From the NCBI RefSeq assembly GCF_016862795.1, contig NZ_BONQ01000083.1, positions 186,001 through 250,000 of the forward strand: a stretch of 64,000 nucleotides of DNA, given 5' to 3'. The DNA comes from Dactylosporangium siamense. GTDB lineage: Bacteria; Actinomycetota; Actinomycetes; Mycobacteriales; Micromonosporaceae. Positions 25,647 through 34,267 of this stretch are shown in pieces; position 1 is the first letter of the stretch; each line of letters starts with the position of its first letter. The position numbers and the translations under genes are program-made. A model generated the notes under the pieces. The model saw nothing but the letters and a program-made list of their open reading frames with translations, ran no database searches and was not told where the DNA came from.

Positions 25647-26576
25647 CCCGGCCCTTTCCAGGCGGCGGGCCAGCGCCATGACCTCGTGGCGCAGTTCGTC
25701 GGGGCGGTGGATGGTGAACCCCCAGCCGAGGCCGGCCAGCATCTGCGCCATCCCGTCCAGGTGCTCGGCCCGGCACGTCAGCAGGACGCCGTCCGGGTGC
25801 TCGGCGAGCGTGCCGACCGTGGCCGGGATGCGCCGGGCCGCCTCGACCAGTCCCGTGTGGAGCAGCACCTCGACGTCGTGCTGGTACGGCACCGCGGCCA
25901 GCCCGGCCACCACGTGCGCGACCGGGTCGAATCCGGCCAGCGGCTGGAAGTACACCTCCAGGCTCTTGATCGAACGGATCCGGTCCAGCCGCAGCGTGCG
26001 GACCTCACCGCTGCGGTGGTCATGGCCGGCGGTGTACCACCGTCCGTTGTGGACGACGACGCCATAGGGGTCGAAGTCGCGTTCGGTGTCGTCTCCGCGC
26101 CAGGACCGGTAGGTCACCCGGATCCGGCGGTGCGCGCGGGTCGCCTCACCCAGCACCAGGAGGTGGCCGGCCGGCGGTGGCGCCGAGTCGCGGGCGGGCG
26201 CGGTGAAGCCGAGCGTCTCGCGGACCGCCTGGACCCGCTCCCGCAGCTTCGCCGGCAGGACCCGCTCGATCTTCGCGAGCGCCAGGGGCGTCGTCACTCC
26301 CTGCCGGGCGGCGACGAGCAGGCCGAACACGACGGCGACGGCCTCGTCGTCGGTGAACATCAGCGGCGGCAGCTTGTAGCCGGGTAGCAACCGGTAACCG
26401 CCATACCTGCCACGGTCCGCCTGGACCGGCACGCCCAGGTCGACGAGGGTGCCCACATACCTGCGGACGGTGCGACCGTCGACCTCGAGACGACGGGCCA
26501 GCTCAGGGCCGGTCAGGCCGGGCTGCGCCTGCAGCAGCTCCAGCATCGCGAGGACCTTTTCGGTGGACTGCGCCAC
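25599..26576 (-). CDS. YafY/DeoR-type transcriptional regulator with WYL domain
   Basis: 325 residues from a GTG at 26576. An N-terminal winged helix (LLQAQPGLTGPELARRLEVD, then RTVRRYVGTLVDLGVPV) precedes a WYL domain near residues 145-210 (HRRIRVTYRSWRG, FDPYGVVVHNGRWYTAGHDH) and a C-terminal WCX-type extension. WYL domains bind nucleic acid or nucleotides. A TATAAA box six bases before the GTG suggests a leaderless transcript. Adjacent divergent alpha/beta hydrolase gene is the obvious candidate target. Confidence 0.92.
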   Translation of the reverse strand: MAQSTEKVLAMLELLQAQPGLTGPELARRLEVDGRTVRRYVGTLVDLGVPVQADRGRYGGYRLLPGYKLPPLMFTDDEAVAVVFGLLVAARQGVTTPLALAKIERVLPAKLRERVQAVRETLGFTAPARDSAPPPAGHLLVLGEATRAHRRIRVTYRSWRGDDTERDFDPYGVVVHNGRWYTAGHDHRSGEVRTLRLDRIRSIKSLEVYFQPLAGFDPVAHVVAGLAAVPYQHDVEVLLHTGLVEAARRIPATVGTLAEHPDGVLLTCRAEHLDGMAQMLAGLGWGFTIHRPDELRHEVMALARRLERAGSVVREGRAEDDGRDQ

Positions 26577-26629
26577 CCGGTCTTTATATCAGGGCGGAAT
26601 CGGCCCGGATTCAGTTCTACGGTCATGCC

Positions 26630-27316
26630 ATGACGAAATTCATCCTGGTGCCGGGCATGTGGCTCGGTGGTTGGGCGTGGGACGCGGTCTCCGCGCGACT
26701 GCGGGCGGCCGGCCACGACGTGACCGCACTGGACCTCGACATGACCGCCGGGGCGACCCTCGACACCCACATCGGGCAGGTGACATCCGCCGTTGCCGGC
26801 GCGGAGGACGTGGTGCTGGTCGGGCACAGCTATGGCGGGCTGCCCGTTCGTGGCGCGGCCGACCGGATTCCCGGCCAGGTCGCCCGGGTGATCTATGTGG
26901 ACAGCGGGCCGCTGCCCGACGGCGTCTCGCAGGCCGACATGGGCGGACCGGCCACAGTGGACGGCGAGTTCATCCCGCCGCCGTCGTTCGACCCGGCCGA
27001 CGACCCGGTGCAGTTCGCCGGCCTCGACGGCCTGACGGACTCGATCCTCGCGCGGGCGGTCCCGCACCCGCTGGCGAGCGCCCGGCAGCCGTTGCGGCTG
27101 GACAGCGCCTCGCAGCCGCCGACGGACCTGCTGTGCACGACGTTCGCGGCCGAGGTCGTGCATCAGATGATCGACGCGGGACATCCGTTCTTCAGCGGGC
27201 TCGACCGCCGGGACTACCGCGTCCACGAGCTGCCCACCGGGCATTGGGCCATGTTCAGCCGGCCGGACGACCTGGCTGCGCTGCTGTCATCGTTGGTGAC
27301 GGTTCCGGCCAGCTGA
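26630..27316 (+). CDS. Alpha/beta-fold hydrolase (esterase-like)
   Basis: 228 residues. The nucleophile elbow is GHSYGG with Ser67, the oxyanion region is LVPGMWLGGWAWD and the catalytic His is His205 in PTGHWAMF. The length and WLGGWAW motif match small salicylate-esterase/hydroxynitrile-lyase-like hydrolases common in actinobacteria. No signal peptide, so cytoplasmic. Divergent from the WYL regulator with ~53 bp between starts, suggesting joint control. Substrate unknown. Confidence 0.9.
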   Translation: MTKFILVPGMWLGGWAWDAVSARLRAAGHDVTALDLDMTAGATLDTHIGQVTSAVAGAEDVVLVGHSYGGLPVRGAADRIPGQVARVIYVDSGPLPDGVSQADMGGPATVDGEFIPPPSFDPADDPVQFAGLDGLTDSILARAVPHPLASARQPLRLDSASQPPTDLLCTTFAAEVVHQMIDAGHPFFSGLDRRDYRVHELPTGHWAMFSRPDDLAALLSSLVTVPAS

Positions 27317-27372
27317 CCGCCGGTTCCTGCCATCGTCGTGGCAGTTTCGGGGGCCGGGGGTAGGTTCTGGCC

Positions 27373-28317
27373 ATGCGGACGGTCGCGGTGCTGGCCCTTG
27401 ACGGGGTGATTCCGTTCGACCTGTCGACGCCGCTCGAGGTGTTCGGGCGGACCCGGCTGCCGTCGGGTGCTGGGGCGTATCGGGTCGTGGTGTGCTCGCC
27501 GCTTCGGTCGGTGTCGGCGGGTGGGTTCCGGCTCACCGATTTATCGGATTTATCGGTTATGTCTTCTGCGGCGCTGGTCATCGTGCCTGGTTGCGCCGAC
27601 CCTTCGGCCGCGGTCCGGCCGGATGTGGTGGACGCGTTGCGTTCGGCCGCCGCGGCGGGGACCCGGATCGCCTCGATCTGCTCCGGGGCGTTCATCCTCG
27701 CCGCGGCCGGCCTGCTCGACGGGCTCCGGGCGACCACGCACTGGGTCGCCGCCGCTGAGCTCGCTCGGGCGTATCCGGCCGTCACGGTCGATCCCGATGT
27801 CCTGTACATCGACAACGGCCAGATCCTCACGTCGGCGGGCGCGGCGGCCGGCCTGGACCTGTGCCTGCACCTGATCCGCCGGGACCACGGCTCCGCGGTC
27901 GCCGCCGACGCGGCCCGGCTGTCGGTGATGCCGCTGGAACGGGAGGGCGGGCAGGCGCAGTTCATCGTGCGCGACCAACCGCCGACGCCGCAGGGCGCCG
28001 AGCTCGAGCCGTTGTTGCGCTGGATGCAGGACAACCTGGCCCGCGAGCTCACCCTGGACCGGCTGGCCGCGCGGGCGGGCATGAGCGTGCGCACCCTCAA
28101 CCGGCGCTTCCGCGACCAGACCGGCACGACCCCGTTGCAGTGGCTGCACCGGGCGCGGATCCGCAGGGCGCAGCACCTCCTCGAAGCGACCACCGACCCC
28201 GTGGAGCGGATCGCGGCCCAGGTCGGGTTCGGCTCGCCGACCGCATTCCGGGACAGGTTCAAACGCATCATCGGTACTGGTCCGCACGCATATCGGCGGG
28301 CGTTCCGGGGTGCGTGA
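27373..28317 (+). CDS. GlxA-family transcriptional regulator (DJ-1/PfpI + AraC)
   Basis: 314 residues. Residues ~1-170 are a DJ-1/PfpI amidotransferase-like domain with the elbow Cys in IASICSGAFILAAAGLL. Residues ~215-310 are a double helix-turn-helix AraC domain (LTLDRLAARAGMSVRTLNRR, then RIAAQVGFGSPTAFRDRFKR). GlxA-type regulators normally activate catabolic genes using the first domain as sensor. It follows the hydrolase by 56 bp but with its own leader. Target genes are not evident. Confidence 0.93.
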   Translation: MRTVAVLALDGVIPFDLSTPLEVFGRTRLPSGAGAYRVVVCSPLRSVSAGGFRLTDLSDLSVMSSAALVIVPGCADPSAAVRPDVVDALRSAAAAGTRIASICSGAFILAAAGLLDGLRATTHWVAAAELARAYPAVTVDPDVLYIDNGQILTSAGAAAGLDLCLHLIRRDHGSAVAADAARLSVMPLEREGGQAQFIVRDQPPTPQGAELEPLLRWMQDNLARELTLDRLAARAGMSVRTLNRRFRDQTGTTPLQWLHRARIRRAQHLLEATTDPVERIAAQVGFGSPTAFRDRFKRIIGTGPHAYRRAFRGA

Positions 28318-28355
28318 TCCGATTTTTTGTCGGTGGGTGGGTGCAGACTGCAGGC

Positions 28356-29309
28356 ATGGGTCCGGGGAGTCGTGGTCGTAGCCACAAACGCAGACATCGC
28401 CAGCAGTCCGTCCACCGCCGCACGCCGCACCGGCGGGCTCCTTCGACCGCGGCCGGCCCACCGGGCCTGTTCGCGGCGGTCGTCGGTGACGTCGACCCCC
28501 TCCTGCGGCGCATCCTCGGCGGCCCCGCGGCGCTCGTCCCCGACGACGACCCGACCGACGCCGAGTTCGCCGGCGCGGCGTTCGTGTCGATGGCCGCGCT
28601 CACCATCGGCGACCCGATGGCCTCCGTCACCGCCGGCGGCACCCTCGAGGCGGTCCTGCTCTCCGACGTGATCCCCAGCTTCGAGCGAGCGGTCACGCCC
28701 ATGGCCCCCGCGGTCGTGCTCGGCCTCGGCAGCGTCGCGGGCGGCCGGGTCGCCGCCGCGGCCGCCGCCACCGTCGAGCGGATGGTCGCGGCCGGCGCCC
28801 ACCGGCCCGTCTGGTCGCCGGAGCTGGCCGGCCCGCTGCGCGCCGGCGGCTGCCACCGCCTCGTCGCCGCCGACGGCACCCACGTCGGGCTCGGCTTCTC
28901 CGTCGCCCGCGCCGGCTGGACCAAGTCCGTCGAGTGCTACCTGGACCGCACCGACGGCAGACTCGTCCGCACCTACCTGACGTTCCTCGTCGGCGTCGGC
29001 TCCCCGGCCCACGAGCAGCAGCTCGGCGTGCGCCGCCACCTGCACGAGGCGATCCGCGCCGTCCGTGAGGACGTGCCGCCGGCCGACTTCCGGGCCCTGG
29101 TCGAGGACGCGCTCGAGCGCAGCGACGCCCACGACCGGCACCGGCCGACGCCGCTGATCGACCCGTTCGTCTTCGCCGGCGAGCACCTGTCGCTCACCGG
29201 GGCGTCGCCGATCGACGACGCGCCGGCGAGCCCGCTGACCCGCACCGTCGCGCCCCTGCTGCGGTCCTGGATGCGCAGCCTGCCCCGCGAGGTGCGCAGG
29301 TTGCAATGA
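28356..29309 (+). CDS. Unrecognised 317-aa protein with basic N terminus
   Basis: Starts at the ATG at 28356 (MGPGSRGRSHKRRHRQ); the frame is open further upstream but overlaps the regulator gene. After ~35 strongly basic residues, which might bind nucleic acid, comes an Ala/Val-rich region (EFAGAAFVSMAALTIGD, VLGLGSVAGGRVAAAAAATV) and a more polar C-terminal half with DGTHVGLGFSVARAG, WTKSVECYLDRTDG and RTYLTFLVGVGSP. No signal peptide or clear membrane helix. Codon bias supports coding. I do not recognise the family. Confidence 0.7.
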   Translation: MGPGSRGRSHKRRHRQQSVHRRTPHRRAPSTAAGPPGLFAAVVGDVDPLLRRILGGPAALVPDDDPTDAEFAGAAFVSMAALTIGDPMASVTAGGTLEAVLLSDVIPSFERAVTPMAPAVVLGLGSVAGGRVAAAAAATVERMVAAGAHRPVWSPELAGPLRAGGCHRLVAADGTHVGLGFSVARAGWTKSVECYLDRTDGRLVRTYLTFLVGVGSPAHEQQLGVRRHLHEAIRAVREDVPPADFRALVEDALERSDAHDRHRPTPLIDPFVFAGEHLSLTGASPIDDAPASPLTRTVAPLLRSWMRSLPREVRRLQ

Positions 29310-29400
29310 CCGGCGACACTGGGTGCTGCGAGACGAGCGGTTGATTTCGCAAGTCGAACGGTAGGTTTTGCGGGACGAGCGGTAGACGAGGATCGCGGCA

Positions 29401-32400
29401 GTGGACGACATGCAGGACAGCCCCGCGACGGTGACAACCAGGCCGGCGTTGGCGAACCTCCTGCGCGACCTGCGCCGCCGGCAGGCCCGCGCCACCGGCC
29501 GTCCCCCGCTGACCTACCGGCAGCTCGCCGCCCGCACCGGCTGGTCACACGGGATCATCGGCGAATACCTGGCCGGAAGGGTCCTGCCGCCGACGGACCG
29601 CTTCGACGATCTCGTGCGGTTGCTCGGCGCCACCCCGTCGGAGCAGGCCGCCCTGGCCTCGGCCCGCGACCGGGTCGAGGAGCAGCGCGCCGCGGACCAC
29701 ACCGTGCAGGCCCCTCGCGACCGGTCCGGGGTCGCGCCCCGGCAGCTGCCCGCCGACCTGGTGACGTTCGCCGGCCGGACCTGGCAGCTGGCCCTGCTCG
29801 ACCGGCTCACCGCCGACCGGCGGCCAATCGTGCTGTCCGGCACGGCCGGCGTCGGCAAGACCGCGCTCGCGGTGCATTGGGCGCACCGGGTCGCCGGGCT
29901 CTTCCCCGACGGACAGCTGTTCCTGGATCTGCGCGGCTTCGGGCCGAGCAGCCGCGACCCGGTCGCTCCGGCCGATGCGCTGAGCGTCGCCCTCGGCCTG
30001 CTCGGGGTCCCGCCCGCCCAGGTTCCGGCCGAGCCGCAGTCCCGCGCCGGCATGTATCGCGGCCTGCTGCGCGACAAGCAGATGCTGATCGTGCTCGACA
30101 ACGCCGCGACCGCCGAGCAGGTCCGCCCTCTGCTCCCCGCCGGCGACGGCGCCGCTGGCGATGGCGGCGGCGGTGGTAGCGGTGCTGATGGCGGCGGTGG
30201 CGATGCTGATGGCGGTGGTGGCGGTGACGGTGCTGATGGCGGCGGTGGCGGTGGCGGTGCTGATGGCGGTGGCGGTGGCGGCCGTGGTGGTGGTGGCGGT
30301 GGCGGTGCTGATGGCGGTGGGAGTGGCGGTGCCGGTGCCGGTGGGATCGGCGGCGGCAGTGCCGGTGGGATCATCGGTGGCGTCGCTGGTGGCGGGGGCA
30401 GCCTCGTCCTGATCACCAGTCGCATCGATCTTCCCGCCCTGGTCACGATCGACGGCGCCCGACCGGTGACCCTCGACCTGCTCGACGCCGCCGACGCCCG
30501 CACGCTGCTCGCCGGCCGCATCGGCGCCGCCCGCACCGCCCGCGAGCCCGAGGCGGTCGACAGCATCGTCGCCGCCTGCGCCCGGCTGCCCCTCGCCCTG
30601 TCCGTCGTCGCCGCCCGCGCCGCCCTGCACCCCGACTTCAGCCTCGCGGCGATCGCCGCCGAGCTGTCCAGCGCCCATGGCCGCCTCGACGCCCTGCGCT
30701 CCGACGACCCGAAGGCCGACGTCGAGACCGTCTTCTCCTGGTCCTATCAGCGACTCACCCCGCCGGCCCAGCGCCTGTTCCGCCTGGGCGGCCTGCACCC
30801 GAGCCCCGAGCTGGGCATCCCCGCCGCCGCGGCGCTCGCCGGCCTGTCCGTCGCCGCCGTCCGTCCTCTGCTGGCCGAGCTCATCCGCGCCCAGCTCATC
30901 ACCGAACCCCGCCCCGGCCGCTTCGGCATGCACGACCTGCTGTGCGCCTATGCGTCAGGCCTGGCCCACCAGGACGAGCCCGCTCAGGAGCGCGCCGCCG
31001 CCCGCCGCCGTCTCATCGAGCACTACACCCGCGCCGCCACCACGGCCGCCATGGTCCTCAACCCGTCCCGCCACCCAGCCGGCCTCAACCCCACCGTCCC
31101 CACCCCACCCCACGATCCCGCCACGCCGTTTCCCTCCCCACCGCCGCCTTCCCCGCCGCCGCCTTCCGCCCCATCTTCTTCCGCGCCGCCTTCCTCCGCG
31201 ACGCCGTCCTCCGCCCCGTTTCCTTCCGCGCCGCCTTCTTCCGCGTCGCCGTCCTCCGCCCCGTCTTCTTCTGCGCCGCCTTCTTCCGCGTCGCCGTCCT
31301 CCGCCCCGTCTTCTTCTGCGCCGCCTTCTTCCGCGCCGCAGGCCACCCGGCCGCGGCTGGCGCCCTTCACCGGTTCCGGCGAGGCCGACGCAGGCGAGCC
31401 CCATCGGCCCGGGCGAACGGCCGTGCGGACGGACCGGTCACCGGCGCATGGCGATCGCGACATGGTGGTGCCGGACCTCGCCTCCGTGGACGGCGGGGCG
31501 GCCTCCGTGGACGGGCTCACCCCCGTGAACGGGCTCACCCCCGTGGGCAAGCACGCTCCCGTGGACGGCGGGCTCGCCTCCGTGAACGGGCACGCCTCCG
31601 TCAACGCGCCCACCTCCGTGGACGAGCCTGCCGACGAGGCGGCGGCTGCGGAGTGGTTCGCGGCGCAGCGGCGGGCGCTCATCGCATCGGTGCAGGTGGC
31701 GGTTGCGTGCGGGTTCGACCGGGAGGCGTGGCGGCTGGCCTGGGCGATGGCTGACCACCTCGACCGGGGTGGGCACTGGGGCGACTGGATCGCGACGCAA
31801 CGGGCCGCGGTCGGCGCCGCCGAGCGGCTGGGTGACACGGCGGCCCTTGCGCTGGCGCACCGGAGCCTGTCCAGCGGGTACATCCGCAGTGGACGGCACG
31901 TCGAGGCGCGGCGGCACCTTCAGGTGGCGTTCGACCTGTTCGTCGAGCATGCGGACCACGCCGGGGCGGCCAGGTGCCAGCACGCCCTCGCCTGGCTGCT
32001 GGAGACGCAGGACCGGTTCGCGGAGGCCGTTGCGCACGACGAGCGGGCGCTGGACCTGTTCCGGCTGGCCGACGACCCGGTCGGCCAGGCGAGGGCGCTC
32101 AACTCGGCCGGCTGGCACCACGCCCGGCTCGGCGACCACGACCTGGCGCTGGAATGCTGTGAGGAGGCCCTGGAGCTGCAGCGGGGGCTCCGGGACGCGG
32201 CCGGGGTCGCGGCGACCCTCGACAGCCTCGGCTACATCCATCACCGGCTCGGCGAGCACGACCAGGCGATCGAGCGCTATCAGGACGCATTACTGCTGTA
32301 CGCGGAGCAGGGTGACCGCTTCAACGAGGCCGACACCTCGATCCGGCTCGGCGACACCTGGGCCGCCGCCGGGCGGTGGGACGCGGCCCGGCTGGCGTGG

Positions 32401-32520
32401 CAGCGCGCCGTCGAGACACTCGACCGCCTGGCCCACCCGAAGGCGGCCGAGGTCCGGACCAGGCTGAAGGACCTCGACACACCGACGGTCGACGGCCTGC
32501 GGTGGCCCGTCGCCACCTGA
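29401..32520 (+). CDS. HTH-NB-ARC-TPR (STAND/AfsR-like) regulator with three repeat-encoded insertions
   Basis: 1039 residues from a GTG at 29401 with GAGGA eight bases upstream. An XRE-like HTH (residues ~20-70: LTYRQLAARTGWSHGIIGEY) is followed by NB-ARC: Walker A GTAGVGKT (147-154), Walker B LIVLDNA, RxGLPLAL-like ARLPLAL, then a winged helix (FGMHDLLCAYA) and C-terminal TPRs (~760-1030). Three low-complexity inserts are unusual: ~85 Gly/Ala/Asp residues (248-332) in the short loop after Walker B, a Pro/Ser/Ala tract (~565-648) and Val-Asp/Asn-Gly repeats (~694-742). The homologous gene at 56159 lacks them. Whether the NTPase still works is uncertain. Confidence 0.88.
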   Translation: MDDMQDSPATVTTRPALANLLRDLRRRQARATGRPPLTYRQLAARTGWSHGIIGEYLAGRVLPPTDRFDDLVRLLGATPSEQAALASARDRVEEQRAADHTVQAPRDRSGVAPRQLPADLVTFAGRTWQLALLDRLTADRRPIVLSGTAGVGKTALAVHWAHRVAGLFPDGQLFLDLRGFGPSSRDPVAPADALSVALGLLGVPPAQVPAEPQSRAGMYRGLLRDKQMLIVLDNAATAEQVRPLLPAGDGAAGDGGGGGSGADGGGGDADGGGGGDGADGGGGGGGADGGGGGGRGGGGGGGADGGGSGGAGAGGIGGGSAGGIIGGVAGGGGSLVLITSRIDLPALVTIDGARPVTLDLLDAADARTLLAGRIGAARTAREPEAVDSIVAACARLPLALSVVAARAALHPDFSLAAIAAELSSAHGRLDALRSDDPKADVETVFSWSYQRLTPPAQRLFRLGGLHPSPELGIPAAAALAGLSVAAVRPLLAELIRAQLITEPRPGRFGMHDLLCAYASGLAHQDEPAQERAAARRRLIEHYTRAATTAAMVLNPSRHPAGLNPTVPTPPHDPATPFPSPPPPSPPPPSAPSSSAPPSSATPSSAPFPSAPPSSASPSSAPSSSAPPSSASPSSAPSSSAPPSSAPQATRPRLAPFTGSGEADAGEPHRPGRTAVRTDRSPAHGDRDMVVPDLASVDGGAASVDGLTPVNGLTPVGKHAPVDGGLASVNGHASVNAPTSVDEPADEAAAAEWFAAQRRALIASVQVAVACGFDREAWRLAWAMADHLDRGGHWGDWIATQRAAVGAAERLGDTAALALAHRSLSSGYIRSGRHVEARRHLQVAFDLFVEHADHAGAARCQHALAWLLETQDRFAEAVAHDERALDLFRLADDPVGQARALNSAGWHHARLGDHDLALECCEEALELQRGLRDAAGVAATLDSLGYIHHRLGEHDQAIERYQDALLLYAEQGDRFNEADTSIRLGDTWAAAGRWDAARLAWQRAVETLDRLAHPKAAEVRTRLKDLDTPTVDGLRWPVAT
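30142..30399 (+). repeat. Gly-rich trinucleotide-type repeat inside the NB-ARC domain
   Basis: About 258 bp of GGTGGCGGTGCTGATGGC-like sequence encodes Gly, with Ala-Asp every few residues, between RPLLPA and SLVLITSR. The related regulator at 56159 has only about six residues here (GAGRSA). In-frame microsatellite expansion is the simplest explanation. Confidence 0.93.
31186..31338 (+). repeat. 45-bp tandem repeat encoding a Pro-Ser-Ala tract
   Basis: Copies at 31186-31230 (diverged), 31231-31275 and 31276-31320 (identical to each other) and a partial copy at 31321-31338. Each encodes 15 residues of PPSSASPSSAPSSSA type. The identity of the two middle copies points to recent duplication. 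Confidence 0.93.
31480..31626 (+). repeat. 18-bp-period repeat encoding Val-Asp/Asn-Gly units
   Basis: Six-residue units such as SVDGGA, SVDGLT, PVNGLT and SVNGHA are encoded by degenerate 18-bp copies with a TCCGTGGACGG core. A repeat of the same period and similar GTGGACGG core occurs in a different regulator gene at 36563-36711. Confidence 0.88.
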
Positions 32521-32714
32521 CAGCGCTGAAACCGCCGGGGACGACGATCACCGCAAACGCACTGCCGACGGCGACGGACCACCGACGCGGGCCGCCCCAA
32601 GGCAAGCCCGCCCAACCAGAACACCCAGGAGCGCGATCGTGCCCGATCGGGCCGGGCCGCCCTCGCGATCCTGGACAGCGTTGGACAGCAAAACAGCGTT
32701 GGACAGCGAAACAC

Positions 32715-32748
32715 GGAGCGGGCCCGACGACGCTGTCGGGCCCGCTCC
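32715..32748. terminator. Bidirectional terminator between STAND regulator and S1 protease
   Basis: A perfect 14-bp stem (GGAGCGGGCCCGAC with its complement) around a GACGCT loop in the gap between the convergent genes. On the minus strand it is followed by GTGTTTCG and lies 32 bp past the protease stop. Upstream, the motif ACAGCGTTGGACAGC occurs twice (about 32674-32705). Confidence 0.8.
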
Positions 32749-32779
32749 TCCCCATTCCCGCGAACTCAGACCAAGCGAA

Positions 32780-34081
32780 CTACGACCACAAAGCCGGGAC
32801 GTTCGGCGGCTCCCAGCCGACCTGCGAGGTGTGTCCTTGCAGGCAGCGGTAGGACCGGCCGCCGTAGGTGACGGTCGCGCCGGTCGCGTATGCGGTGTTC
32901 GGTGCCCACGTTCCGCCCTGCGGCGGGGTCGTCGTGGCCGTTGCGGTGGGGCTCGGGCCGCCACCCGAGGTGATGAGGGTCAGTCCGTAGGCCTGCAGGA
33001 TCTCGTTGACCGGCTGGTAGTACATGGTGCCTCCGGAGGTGCAGTTGCCGGAGCCGCCGGAGGTCACACCCTGCGCCTGGGTGCCGGACAGCCATGAACC
33101 GCCGGAGTCGCCGGGTTCGGCGCAGGCGTTGGAGCGCACGAGGCCGGTCACGGTGCCCTGGGAGTACGTGACGGAGGCGTTCTTCTGCTGGATCGTGCCG
33201 CAGCGCCAGCCCGTCGTGGAGCCGGAGCGGCAGACGGACGCGCCGACGGCCGCCTCGGTCGAGCCGGCCACGGCGACGGTGCCGCCGCTGTAGTTGTTCA
33301 CCAGGCCGCGTGGGGTGTTGCCAGCGTCGACCTGCACCCACGAGTAGTCGTTGCCGGGGAAGCTCGAACCGCGGAACGTGCCGCTCGGCTGGGTGGTGCG
33401 GGCGCCGGTGGTGCCGCAGTGGCCGGCGGAGACGAAGCCGCCGGTGACGGAGAACCCGATCGAGCACCTGGTGCCGCTGCCGATGTAGTACGCGTTGCCG
33501 CCGACCACGTCGATGTACGGCTTCGGGTCCTCGCTCGTCGCCTCGACCCTGACCGCCGACGGGTCGACGGCGGCCGCGGCCAGGAAGCCCGTCGCCGCGG
33601 ATCCGAGGACGACGACGGCGTTGGCGCGCAGGTCGGCGTACCAACCCTTGACGGTTCGCGGCGCGGCGGCGGCGTGTTGGTCGAGCCGGGCGACGATGTC
33701 GTTGAGCTGCGCCTCGCTGCGGCCGACCAGGACCGGGGTGGCGCCGAGGTTGTGCACGGCCTTCGACTGCGCGAGGTCGGTGACGCCGACGGCGACCGAC
33801 CGGCCGTCGGTGCTGACCCAGGTGCCGCCGTAGCCGGCGCCGAGGGTCTTGCGCAGCACCTGCTGGGTGGTCGCGGCGCGGCTGTCGAGGGTCAGCCGGT
33901 CGCGGGCCTGTGCCGGGGTGAGGTGCAGGTCGCGTTGCAGGGCGTTGAAGACGGCGGGTGCCACACCGGGCGGTGGTGCGGCGGCGGTGTTGGTGCCGGC
34001 GAGGGCGTTGTGGGTGAGTACGCCGGTCGTGACCAGGGCGGCGGTCACGGTGACGGACAGCACCAGGGCAGTTCTGCGCAT
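32780..34081 (-). CDS. Secreted S1-family (streptogrisin-like) serine protease with chitin-binding-like tail
   Basis: 433 residues. A signal peptide (TALVLSVTVTAALVTTGVL) is followed by a ~150-residue pro-region (LHLTPAQARDRLTLDSRAA, GAGYGGTWVSTDG) of the alpha-lytic/streptogrisin type. The mature protease starts near YIDVVGGNAYYIG. The triad is His221 (SAGHCG), Asp245 (GNDYSWV) and Ser326 (GDSGGSW), with Cys pairs expected of this family. After a Thr/Pro linker the last ~45 residues (WAPNTAYATGATVTYGGRSY, CLQGHTSQVGWEPPNVPALW) form a CBM5/12-like module. Inference: self-processing extracellular protease directed to chitin or insoluble polymer. Confidence 0.94.
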   Translation of the reverse strand: MRRTALVLSVTVTAALVTTGVLTHNALAGTNTAAAPPPGVAPAVFNALQRDLHLTPAQARDRLTLDSRAATTQQVLRKTLGAGYGGTWVSTDGRSVAVGVTDLAQSKAVHNLGATPVLVGRSEAQLNDIVARLDQHAAAAPRTVKGWYADLRANAVVVLGSAATGFLAAAAVDPSAVRVEATSEDPKPYIDVVGGNAYYIGSGTRCSIGFSVTGGFVSAGHCGTTGARTTQPSGTFRGSSFPGNDYSWVQVDAGNTPRGLVNNYSGGTVAVAGSTEAAVGASVCRSGSTTGWRCGTIQQKNASVTYSQGTVTGLVRSNACAEPGDSGGSWLSGTQAQGVTSGGSGNCTSGGTMYYQPVNEILQAYGLTLITSGGGPSPTATATTTPPQGGTWAPNTAYATGATVTYGGRSYRCLQGHTSQVGWEPPNVPALWS

Positions 34082-34170
34082 CGCAGTTCCTTCCCGGAGG
34101 GAGGGTGGTGGCCGGCATCGGGGCGGGGGAGGCTCCCGGCACCCCGATGCCGGAGACTGTGGGGGTGCGC

Positions 34171-34193
34171 AACTGGCTGATTAACTCCAGTTA
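34171..34193. promoter_or_regulatory. Inverted repeats in the protease/XRE divergent region
   Basis: AACTGG (34171-34176) and CCAGTT (34187-34192) form a 6-bp inverted repeat; nested in it is TAACT-CC-AGTTA (34182-34193). It is an AT-richer patch between divergent starts at 34081 and 34268, about 75 bp before the XRE-TPR start. Candidate operator for the regulator. Confidence 0.4.
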
Positions 34194-34267
34194 CCGTCGT
34201 TGTTGCGTGAACGCTAGGACTCGTACAGGCGGCTGTCAATACGCAGTTGATGTGGGAAGGTGGCGCG

